From Diospyros lotus (Eukaryota > Streptophyta > Magnoliopsida > Ericales > Ebenaceae), in contig NC_068340.1 of NCBI RefSeq assembly GCF_014633365.1, forward strand, positions 34,360,328-34,424,327: a stretch of DNA of 64,000 nt. Reading direction: 5' to 3'. The translations under genes were made by a program, and so were the position numbers. This document shows, one piece after another, positions 37,301-44,587 of the stretch (position 1 is its first letter; every line of letters begins with the position of its first letter). The notes beneath the pieces are model-generated. The model ran no database searches and was not told where the DNA came from. It saw only the letters and a list, made by a program, of their open reading frames with translations.

Positions 37301-40300
37301 ATGACTTGCTTCTGAACTACTTCCGCTGCGTAACTATGTTGAAGCTCTTGAATGCACTAAATTTGCCTAAAAATCACAGCTCGTTTACAATCTACTTTAA
37401 TGAAGTCAAAACTCTCCTAGCCAACGTCGTCTTCAATTTTGAGCCAAAGTTTGCTTCACACAGCTTCACCTTGCAAATTTGAGTTCAATTCCACCTCAAA
37501 CGAAATCCACTGAGATCTGGAGCAGGAGTCGCCTGTCAATTTGATGATCTAATCGCCATAGTTGTTGTGGAGAATCAACGGGCTCTTCATTGCCTTCAAG
37601 TCAAACCAAGAATCACTGTCACGAATCAAATTTATCACCATCGAGGATCACCGTCGAACCAAGCTAGAATTCGCCTTCAAATTCCGAACATAACAACGAC
37701 GGGTTTGCCCATTGTCGGACTTGCTTGCAGCAACTCGCAACCGTTACAGATTCAAGATCGCCGCAAGCCTACATTCACTTCTTACCCAATCACCGAGCAC
37801 AAGCTCCGAAATCACTGGCTTTGCTACAATCTTTTTGGAGTCCCTATCAGAACTCCCCTGCCCCGCTTCACCTTCAAGATCAAAACAAGAATTGCTCGAG
37901 CTTGGTCATTACCACCTGACGTTGCTCCGTCTTTCAATTTTGAACAGCTTCAGATTAAACAATGCAATTGTCGAGGCTTAGCAAAATTCACATCCACGAA
38001 GCTACCAACTGTTTCCCCTTCAAAATTTAAGTCGAATCGAAATACAGAATCGGCTTTGCCTACAATTCATTGGAATTCCGCCAGTCTTAGTTTCACTAAA
38101 TCGCCTTGGTTACTATTAAAAACTTTTGAATCACCGTCGAGAATTGTCGACTCTGATATCAAATGTTACGACCCTAGGGTTTGGCTATGGTTTAGGAAGG
38201 GAATTTGAAAGAAATGGAGAGAGATTAGATTGAAAGAGAGGAAGAGACAGCAAGTATTGCAAAAGATTTATAGAGAGAGAGAACGCGGGGAAATTGATTT
38301 AGGGAAAGTGGAATTCAATTATCATAAGCATGCCATTCTCTAACTACTCAAGCCTATTTAGGCTTACAATTAGATATACTAACTGCTATAACAACAATAT
38401 AATCAAAATAAGAAACCTATAATTCATATGACTATTATATCCTTGACGTTTCCTTGGGGTCATGACAATAAACACTCCTAATTTTTAGGAGATATGTAGT
38501 CTAATATTTCTTCTATTTTCTAGGAGAAAAGATAGCATGTATTGTATATATATTGATACCCTAGATCAATGTATTTTCTAAGTAAGCTTTCGAGATTTTC
38601 AAAGCTTGTTTCACTATGCAATTTGGAGTTTTTGATATCTATATTATATTCACTTGTGCTATGCATTGCAATATATGGTATTGATGTTTTGGATAAGTAT
38701 GTTTGGCATGAGAATAGGGTGAGTAATGAGTCAAGGAGGCTGCCTAATAAATGGTTTAAGTCAAAGCAAATGAAAGATAAAACATCATCGTAAAGGACTA
38801 AAGGGAACTCAAGTGGGGTGAGGATGGGCTAAAATGGATGGGCCAATGTAATGTAAGGTAGTACTGGGCAATTGAGATGGACAATTGTCAATAACCCAAT
38901 CTTAACTATGATTTCTTCAAAAATATAATTGAAAGAGAGAGGGAAATAAAAGAGGAACAGGGAGAAAATAGGGAGACAATTGAAGAGAAATAGAGAAACT
39001 TGAATTCTGATATTCAAATGATAATCCAAAACAGTGGTTGATATAGCCTTTGTTAGGTAGTGAAGTAGAGGAGGTAAAGGAAGTGGGAGTGGCGATCGCT
39101 GTTACCATACACAACTGCCAATTACCATGCATAACTGTTCGTTACTGCGTATGAAGCTACCCATAGTGCCGAAATATCAATCAAGAAAATAAAACTTTTA
39201 ACTAAAAATAAAAGTAATAATCTAGTGCATTCAAGGACTTGGATGTCTGCCTCCGTCCAAGTCAGGACAAGAATCAACTATGCGGTCGACTATGTTGTCT
39301 AAAGAGCTAAAAAGGTTGGCTGCCAAGACCAACTAAAGCAGAACTAATAACAATACAAGAACAAGTTCAAAGATCTGGAAATTATCAAATCAATGGCGTT
39401 GTGCCAACCACTGACAAAGTTGTTATACATTGGCCTAGCCAATAAAAAATCTTAGTTTTATGTTAATATATGAAAAAGAAAAAAAATTCTTAAAACAGAA
39501 AATTTTGGTTTAAAATTAAATTAAATTTTTCATTCATGCCATTGTAAGAAATCTTTTCTTTCTTAAAACCGAGTTTGTGTTGCTTGTTCACCGGGTTTTC
39601 AACTCATTTAGTGTTTATTTATGTTGGACGAGATCAAGAAGATTTGAAATTCAAATAGGAGATTGATAAGATAAGGATAATTCATTATCCTTGTAGAGTA
39701 GTTGTTGTAAATTTATATTTAAAGTTTGTATTTTAAGTTTGGTTTGTTCCTAGTTTTTAGGAGATGAATCATAAATCTTCTCCTAAATTATAGGAGATAA
39801 GATAAAGGGACCCTTTTGTGTATATATTCTTCCCTATTCCTCTAGAATTAAATAATCAAGCATTCTGTTTTTGCTGGTTTCAATTTATGCCTCTTTCATA
39901 TCACAAGTAGGCTACAGAACAACATATCCATCCATTTGAGGCATTCAAACAGGTCAATTCTGTTATATTTTCTTTGTAGGCCCCACATTTGTTCTTTTGT
40001 GAGTCTGGGAGATAGTTTTCCATTTACCTTGGACATTCTTATTAGTTACCTCGTTTGTAAAGAACATGTCATCACATACGATAACATTTCTTAGTTTTTT
40101 TTCATTGGTATCATAGTCCAAAAGGTCGACCAAAACTCACTAGGATAAGAGACAACATGGTAGATCACTAGAACTAGAAGTATTAGAAACAAAATACAAA
40201 TAGGTCACCAACACATAAGCCGTCTAGATTGTTAAATGATTATTTCATGTTAGATCATCTCATTTTTTTCTATAATTGGGTGTAAAGCCTCTAAAGTCAT

Positions 40301-41416
40301 TTTTGAAGACTAAATTAAAATCCATGCATGAGTATAAGACAAACTCAAAACAACAGGAAGTTGAAAGTTTAATTTTTAGCTCCCACCATCATCAGACTGA
40401 AGTGGAGTAAATAGCAATAAAGAATATAACGAAATAGCAACCCACCGTCATAATGCAAGTATAGGGATGTCTTCCTCTAGCATTATGGCATTCATCAAAA
40501 ATTAAAACCTTGATCATATCTAAGCTCAAAAATCTATGCCTCAAAGCATTGAGCAAGATCATGGGTGTCATCACAAGCACCTGAAATGTAAAACTACCAT
40601 GTTAACAAAAATTGACTATGAAACACACCTAAATATGATAAAATGACTATGGAAAGTATATGACTTCAAAATCTAAAACAAATTACAAAAATGATATGAT
40701 CCTTAATTAGCATTTGCACAGAGAACAAATAACATAGTAGATATGGTCTTAATAAACTTAAACAAACAAAAAGTCACAGAGCACTGAGCATATGTAAGTG
40801 ATAAGAACCACATAAAAAAGAAAAGGAAAGAAAAGACCAACTAACACCTCATAATTATCCACTTGTTGGCTCCAGATTCTGGCGTCCCAATAGTCAACTC
40901 CCATCTCTCCCCAATATTTGCCCACTTTGAGGTCTGTGTGCATCGCCACGGCTTCAGCTTGCTACGGGTATTGTTATAAACAATAACAAGGATCAGATGT
41001 ACAATTATTATGTCCGGTCTAAATCAATTACCCAAATAAATAACAAGGGTCCTAAACAAGAAAAAAGAACGGTTGACATACCTGGGGGACCAGAACAACA
41101 GTAGGCACCAAGAAAACCCCAATATTGCGCGAAGGCTTTCGGAGAAGGTATGCATAGCTGCGAAGAAGCATTATGGCAATCAACGTTTTGCCGGACCCTG
41201 TACCCAGGAACACAATCGTATTCTGCTTTATGGCTTTTGCCAATGCTTCCATTTGGTAACTGCAAAACAGATTGATAAGCCAAAGTTTGAAAACCAATAA
41301 TTTAAGTGAACCACCATTTCTTCAAGACACAACTCCAAGGATCACCTTCTAGCAAAAGGCAGTGGACCGGACAATATCTCTCGGCTTCCACTCGTTGCCG
41401 TTTCAACTTCCTCCAT
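11394..41416 (-). CDS. DCL2: Dicer-like 2, full-length copy (22 coding exons)
   Basis: Dicer-family RNase III that cuts long dsRNA into about 22-nt siRNAs in plant antiviral and transitive silencing (family knowledge). Proposed coding exons, each with GT/AG borders and continuous phase: 41416-41346, 41259-41082, 40961-40848, 40580-40446, 32199-32115, 31985-31921, 27153-27013, 24223-24095, 24009-23880, 23766-23667, 22695-22500, 22421-22261, 22133-21915, 21788-21562, 21479-21208, 21069-20636, 20499-20396, 18672-18476, 17833-17624, 16556-16146, 13307-13029, 11738-11394. They sum to 4,203 nt, i.e. 1,400 residues and a TGA, close to the roughly 1,390 residues usual for DCL2. The start was chosen because the ATG at 41416 opens a short leader ending in PLPFARS, the usual DCL2 sequence before the helicase. 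All family motifs are present and no internal stop was met. The gene spans 30 kb because introns 4 and 6 hold transposons. Exon borders are inferred by eye and not checked against RNA. Confidence 0.93.
12525..12835 (-). mobile_element. RTE/Au-type LINE 3' fragment in DCL2 intron 21
   Basis: Starts with AACAACCTATCAAGC and the block ATGTGGGGTGGGCTACATAAA, typical of the reverse-complemented 3' end of plant RTE LINEs and Au SINEs. The following 250 bp resemble the LINE tails at 2,572 and 13,968. The short copy has no matching insertion in this intron, so it is younger than those. Confidence 0.5.
13968..15795 (-). mobile_element. Degraded RTE-type LINE in DCL2 intron 20
   Basis: Minus-strand frames, broken by stops and shifts, spell reverse transcriptase and C-terminal blocks: VPWFMLFAKD (14,600-14,650, where the family has an FADD centre), VLRWMCGDIGKYKIRNE (14,180-14,240) and LARIYVDDLHG at the 3' end (about 13,990-14,030). 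The LINE ends in a TTG-rich tail at 13,968. It cannot be autonomous, as the FADD catalytic Asp is replaced by Lys. It shares its insertion site with the remnant at 2,572 in the short copy. Confidence 0.65.
16146..18672 (-). other. DCL2: DCL2 copy 1: RNase IIIa domain (exons 18-20)
   Basis: Residues 921-1193. Exon 18 has VELPPELCVIVMSPISLG, which leads into the first RNase III domain. Exon 19 holds the first acidic set in ESLETLGDSFLKY (Glu1003, Glu1006, Asp1010) and exon 20 the second in VADVVEALIGA (Asp1107, Glu1110). All metal-binding residues expected of an active RNase III centre are present. The end of exon 20 keeps GSYMLPEIPRCYQ, the linker into RNase IIIb. Confidence 0.9.
16640..17510. 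other. Copy-specific insertion in DCL2 intron 19 of the full gene
   Basis: The matching intron of the short copy is only about 190 bp, whereas here about 870 bp intervene before the shared AGATTAAAGTCAGACTGCAG. No coding or terminal-repeat signature was recognised. Confidence 0.45.
20396..22133 (-). other. DCL2: DCL2 copy 1: DUF283 and PAZ region (exons 13-17)
   Basis: DUF283 (about residues 515-650) is a dsRBD-like fold that pairs Dicers with partner dsRNA-binding proteins; visible blocks are CSRLPADGYFKPSP and LACLEACKRLHQIGAL. Exons 15-17 give the platform and PAZ domain (to residue 920), with VLLCQRFQISLLRVLFDH, DYLLLPCSGP, HTKNDLVCSCMLENSL and YTPHNGYVYCIT. PAZ anchors the 3' overhang of the dsRNA end and so helps set product length. 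The donor of exon 13 (GATGG, then GTTTGT) matters because the same exon edge is the fusion point in the downstream copy. Confidence 0.88.
22760..23600. other. Insertion-like segment in DCL2 intron 10
   Basis: Has a promoter-like CTATAAATACCC and a pyrimidine-rich leader near 22,930-23,060, followed by a 108-codon plus-strand frame (23,233-23,556) rich in Lys and Glu. It looks like a small non-autonomous retroelement, but no LTR pair or target duplication could be shown. Confidence 0.3.
24740..25344 (-). pseudogene. GC-rich ORF island with a RING-HC finger, in DCL2 intron 7
   Basis: A 150-residue frame (25344-24895, starting MPSFPSFAPSLD) overlaps a second frame (to 24740) that contains a full C3HC4 RING: ECPVCL, then FRCRHCLCSECCEG, then SCPLCR. 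The two frames differ by one base step, so either a frameshift disrupts one original gene or the RING part stands alone. RING-HC fingers usually recruit E2 enzymes in E3 ubiquitin ligases. GC content is visibly higher than in the surrounding intron, which suggests foreign origin: a retrocopy, transposon-captured host gene or integrated viral sequence. I do not recognise the N-terminal part (it has a hydrophobic segment near residues 17-36). It lies on the same strand as DCL2. Confidence 0.5.
25900..26140. repeat. Imperfect short repeats in DCL2 intron 7
   Basis: The block CTTTTTCTCTTCTCACTTTT and the block TCTAGAATACATGTCT recur two or three times within 240 bp, giving a diverged tandem structure. 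No coding function is visible. Confidence 0.5.
28181..28965 (+). mobile_element. Second copia element (5' LTR and gag) nested in the first
   Basis: A TG...CA 5' LTR at 28181-28431 is followed by the perfect primer site TGGTATCAGAGCC at 28432. The gag start is at 28515 (MAENQKISDAS), with one stop at 28659 before WLQSVLLVILGKGKVGYL and a UBN2-type gag region ending near 28,965. It interrupts the gag of the outer element after AKEI. Its 3' part and 3' LTR are not found, so it is truncated. Confidence 0.7.
28940..29141 (-). pseudogene. Coiled-coil-like ORF fragment of unknown retroelement
   Basis: The minus strand is open for 67 codons (LQEIKQAIDQYTKKQNKEL, then EMSRLKEQVKILIEEI, ending at a TAA near 28,940). 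It is rich in Lys and Glu with heptad-like spacing. It could be a piece of a retroelement or pararetrovirus gag-like protein; too short to assign. Confidence 0.3.
29142..29412. mobile_element. MITE with about 48-bp terminal inverted repeats
   Basis: The left end ACATCAAATTAATTAATTCC is matched in inverted form by the right end ending ATTAATTAATTTGATGT. The arms continue through TACACAA and CCACAACAGATAA with few mismatches. The 271-bp element has an inner palindrome AGGGAAATAAAT/ATTTATTTCCCT. No clear target duplication was found, so the superfamily is open. Confidence 0.65.
29646..29960. other. Internal inversion in the copia reverse transcriptase
   Basis: Plus-strand 29,646-29,735 reads QQFEVKDVFLHGHL, while minus-strand 29,935-29,690 reads PKKGKNPMGCKWVF, KYRSDGSLER, KARLVAKG and LETSAPVAKMNT, which belongs upstream of it in copia RT. 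After 29,943 the plus strand resumes with CKLK-APYGLKQS. The segment has therefore been flipped. Confidence 0.55.
30122..30258 (-). mobile_element. Au-SINE / RTE-tail insertion with 14-bp target duplication
   Basis: AGATGATATAGACA occurs at 30122-30135 and again at 30245-30258. The 109 bp between start AACAACAACA and contain TATGTGGGGTCGGCTACATG, the reverse complement of the conserved 3' end of Au SINEs and RTE LINEs. It splits a copia reverse transcriptase frame, so it is younger than that element. Confidence 0.7.
32200..35759. other. Left part of DCL2 intron 4, no intact gene
   Basis: AT-rich intron DNA. At 34,560-34,625 the plus strand encodes DRNEWKSRIHVS, the C-terminal end of an RTE-type LINE protein. 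Moderately GC-rich blocks at 33,050-33,350 and 33,930-34,150 are unassigned. T- and G-runs lie at 35,470-35,500. Nothing else could be identified. Confidence 0.4.
35765..36071 (-). repeat. 3' LTR of the gag-only element
   Basis: 307-bp terminal repeat starting TGTTACAACCCTAGGG and ending GGGGTCATGACA on the plus strand. It contains a (GA)n run at 35,875-35,893. Confidence 0.88.
36650..36950 (-). pseudogene. Retrotransposon gag domain fragment
   Basis: The longest clean part of the gag of the surrounding LTR element. It carries the retrotransposon-gag helical region (LNESYFVSKFSNGLNDTLRP) and the alpha-helical tail EQATEKARLQELALDAICRK. Stops upstream and downstream indicate decay. Confidence 0.65.
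38164..38467 (-). repeat. 5' LTR of the gag-only element
   Basis: 304-bp terminal repeat closely similar to the one at 35765. The differences by eye include the shorter GA run and several substitutions, so the insertion is not very recent. Confidence 0.88.
38473..40445. other. Right part of DCL2 intron 4, probable solo copia LTR
   Basis: A TGTTGG...TTTCA segment at 39,622-39,898 has the length and ends of a copia LTR and resembles the style of the LTR at 28181, but no target duplication was found. The rest is AT-rich with no recognised coding sequence. Confidence 0.35.
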
Positions 41417-42060
41417 TTTTTTCTTTTTCCTTTTTCTTTGCGGTTCTTTCTAGGTTTTTCTCTTAAAACAACGCCTGTGAACGCAAACATCACTTCAGCT
41501 TCGAATAACAGTGGGACGAATTCTATTTGGTTTCCACACACAACAAATGCATTCACAGAGCATCTTTCTTTCTTTGTGTTGTAGGGTGGTTCGACATACA
41601 GCTGAGGTCGCATATCAACAAAACCTAAATTGCAGATTAATCCAATACCCAAAATCAACGCACATCACAGCAAGAGAATCGAGAAACTCACAGAGAATAA
41701 TCGAAAGGTCTGGCGAGCCCTCAGTTGTAACACGTACTAGCACCACAAAACAACGACATCAAAAGTGCCGCTCTCTGTATCTCCAGCGCAACCCCAAACA
41801 CAGACAGCAGAGAGAGAGAGAGAGAGTAAAGAGCGAGTGTCCGTTACTCGGAACAGGCTGCCAAGAAGAACGCACTTTTAAAACCACTGCTCTATAGCAT
41901 GCTTGGTTACCAAGCAAGAAACCTGCGAGAAATACACAGAAAGCTGTAAAGCAATAAGCGAAAGCGCACAAAGTAGGGTCAGTCATTATAGTCAAAAAGC
42001 AATGAAAAGACGCTCTCTCACCCACTGAGAATGATATGTGTACTATATATATATATAGAG
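41346..42060 (-). promoter_or_regulatory. DCL2: Promoter, 5'UTR and 5'UTR intron of DCL2 copy 1
   Basis: A 217-nt leader intron is predicted from a strong GTGAGT donor (41691) to a TTCACAG acceptor (41475), placing the second leader exon at 41474-41417. A (CT/GA)n run lies at 41,811-41,831. A minus-strand TATATATA stretch at about 42,038-42,052 is a plausible TATA region. The stretch 41,346-42,010 aligns by eye with 9,299-9,920 in front of the downstream copy, so both genes inherited the same promoter. Confidence 0.6.
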
Positions 42061-43317
42061 AGAGAGAGAGAGATTTTGCTTAAGAGTTAAGATAGAAGAA
42101 AGAGGGGACAGAAAAACGGGGCCAGCGCAACACCGTCCCCCTTGCCAATTCTCATTTGAAACAGACAGGAAGACCGTGTTTGGATCGAATTAATTTGAGT
42201 TTTTATAATTCATTTCCAAATCAGTTCTAATCCTTGGTAGGATATAATTTAAAGGGTTCATTAAAAAAAAATTACCGCGTTTTATTGTATTTTTAATTAT
42301 GTATTCACTTTTTTATTTTTTAATATATCATCTAAACTTTTAATGTTATAATGTTATTCGTCTCTGGTAGAGATGAACAACGATAATATGGCAGTGTATA
42401 TGAATTGTATTTGTTAGGCGTCCTTTTATTTTTTTATGCAACTACACAGTTATGTACCAATAAATATAATTTATATAAATTATCACATCATCGTTATTTA
42501 TTTTCACTAAACATGAATAGTATTATTATTTTTAATTTACATGAAAACTATATTACTATTAATTTGTATTAAAAGGGATCTTGATTTTTAGCACGTGATA
42601 TTAATTAAATAACATGATTTAAAGTAATAAGTTGGCTATTAAATGAAAAGGATAAATTTCATCCACTACTTTAAAAGTGTGTTTGATTGGAAAAAGATGA
42701 AAAGGAAAATATTTTTCAGTTCCGTGGAAAACAATTCCCACATCTACCCTAGTTATAATTTTCTATGGAAAATTAGCCAAAAAATATTTTAATGTGTTGT
42801 ACCATAAAAAATTTTCATAAAAAATGTTAAGTAATCAAACGCGCAAGCATAGAAAATTTTTCATTGATGTGACATTTTTCATAAAAAATAATTCCAATCA
42901 AACACACCCTAAGATTTAGTAAAATATACAAATATTTTTTATATTTAAAAAATGACAAAAACCTCATTTGATGTCATTGACTATAAATATATATATATAT
43001 ATATCGATTTCTCTTTAATGTGAGAAAATTACAATTGTTTTTCTTTTCAAATAGGCAAAGTGCCATTTCTTTATTATTTCTCATCTATAGCAATAGTTGG
43101 TGGTAGGCTACCATGCCATCACCAGCTTTGAGAGTTCTCCATCACAAGAGCCTGTAATTGGGTTTCTTTGAGATGCACCACACCAGTCTAAAGGTGTCTT
43201 TGCAAGTTTTTATATATTTTAGGGTCAATTACTAAGTAATTTTTTACTTTTAATTATGTAATAAATTTTTAACTTTTTTAATACTAGGACTAAGGTTTTA
43301 ATTTATATGAAATGTGT
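42061..43317. other. Distal upstream region of DCL2, no gene seen
   Basis: AT-rich DNA with a (GA)n run at 42,056-42,073 and a (TA)n run at 42,988-43,003. The motif family TTTTTCATAAAAAAT recurs at 42,700-42,900. No open frame or domain was recognised. Confidence 0.4.
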
Positions 43318-43325
43318 ACTGTTAT

Positions 43326-44579
43326 CAGAGCCGGCTCAATCCATTTGGGGCTCTAGGTAAAAAAAAAAAAAAAATTGAGTCTTTTTCAAAAGTATTAATT
43401 TTTTTACCAAAAATAAATAATACATATTTTTTTAAAAAAAATCATCATTTCATTAAATTAAAAAAAAATTGAATTTTAATCAAATACAAAATTTATTAAT
43501 TTTTTATTTCAATCAATTACATAATTGATGTCATTTTTTTGTTAATTTATTAATTTTTAAAAAATAAAAATTGAAAACATCATTTAATTTTACTAAATTT
43601 GTATTCAACATCAAATACTATGGGTAAACAAATATTATTGGTAGAGATACGTTAATTCAATTATTACAATTATTAGTTATAAATTAGATGAGTAATTTAA
43701 TTAAATATTATAAATAACCTAATGATTTTTTTCAAAAAAATTACATTAGACCCATGAAAAATGTATTATAAATTTATATTAGACTACATCTCAAATCATC
43801 TATGCTAAATAAAAATAGTTGGAGATGCATATTGGTTGAAGAGTGACAAAAATAAAAGAAACATAGCTAGCTTAGCTGTTAATCAATAATCACAACATAA
43901 CAATCAACAAATTAAAGTTAGAAAAATACCCACACAAAAATATAAAAACCCAAAAAATAACATATGTTATACACCCAAAAACAAAAGTAGTAAAAAAAAA
44001 AAATCAAAGTTACCGAATATAGATGTTGTTGTTGCTGTCTACAGTATGTCGAAGCGGCAAACCTAGAAGATTGAAGTTGAAGGCTTGAAGTGAGGCTACA
44101 AATCGCACTGTGAGTTTGTGAAAATTGAGTCTGAAGCCTAAACTCTAAAGCAAGCAAACAAGTGTTCGCAAGACAGAGGGAGTGGCACTAAGAAGAGAGA
44201 AGAAGAAGTGAACTAAAGAAGTGAATAAGAAGAACACGCACAGAGCCAGTGAGCTAGATTGTAGGGAGATAGAAAATAGAAAAAAAATGAGTTTAATTGA
44301 GATTCTAAGAGTCTAAGAGAGAGAAAGAGAGAGGGAACATTGAAAAGTGGGTTTAATGAATAGGTTTAAGAATTAAGAATTATGAACACTACAAAATTAG
44401 GCAGAATAACGATACAAATTTGAACAAAGAGGGGGAGGGGAATATAAAATTAGTGTTTTGTATTTAATTTTTTAATAAAATATTTATTATTAAAAAATTA
44501 TGAATTTTTGAAAGTGGGATCTTTCAAAATTGGGAGTCTGAAGCAATGCCTATCTGACCTTACAGTTGGGTCGGCTCTC
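43326..44579. mobile_element. hAT-like non-autonomous DNA transposon
   Basis: The left end CAGAGCCGGCTCAA and the right end TTGGGTCGGCTCTC are inverted copies of a terminus typical of plant hAT elements. The flanking 8-bp sequences ACTGTTAT (43318-43325) and ACTATTAT (44580-44587) differ at one base, as expected of an old hAT target duplication. The 1.25-kb interior is AT-rich, with no transposase frame. Confidence 0.75.
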
Positions 44580-44587
44580 ACTATTAT

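Larger units (their letters stand above)
35765..38467 (-). mobile_element. Complete gag-only LTR retroelement (TR-GAG-like) in DCL2 intron 4
   Basis: Two LTRs of about 305 bp (35765-36071 and 38164-38467), TGTTAC...ATGACA on the plus strand, are flanked by perfect 5-bp ATAAA target duplications (35760-35764 and 38468-38472). On the minus strand the primer site TGATATCAGAG follows the 5' LTR at 38,160 and a GAAGGGAT purine stretch precedes the 3' LTR. The minus-strand body encodes a gypsy-type gag: FEEWKALILNSHLTLNESYF, FSNGLNDTLRPMVKM and ARLQELALDAI (about 36,950-36,650). No protease, RT or integrase is present, so it must have been mobilised by a partner element. Confidence 0.88.
32115..41416 (-). 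other. DCL2: DCL2 copy 1: helicase ATP-binding half (exons 1-5)
   Basis: Residues 1-194. Exon 2 carries the Walker A loop GTGSGKT with Lys48; most DCL2 proteins have Glu instead of Gly at the first position. Exon 3 holds MHTDLKVGKYWGEMGVDYWD, a DCL2-typical block. Exon 4 has the DECH box (Asp150-His153, followed by Asn where His is usual) and exon 5 has the TAS motif (187-189). This half should bind and hydrolyse ATP and help recognise or move along dsRNA. The 8.2-kb intron 4 (40445-32200) splits the DECH exon from the TAS exon. Confidence 0.9.

Noticed and set aside
37567..38208. 213-codon plus-strand frame
   Set aside because: It lies antisense in the untranslated leader region of the minus-strand gag-only LTR element and shows no known domain.
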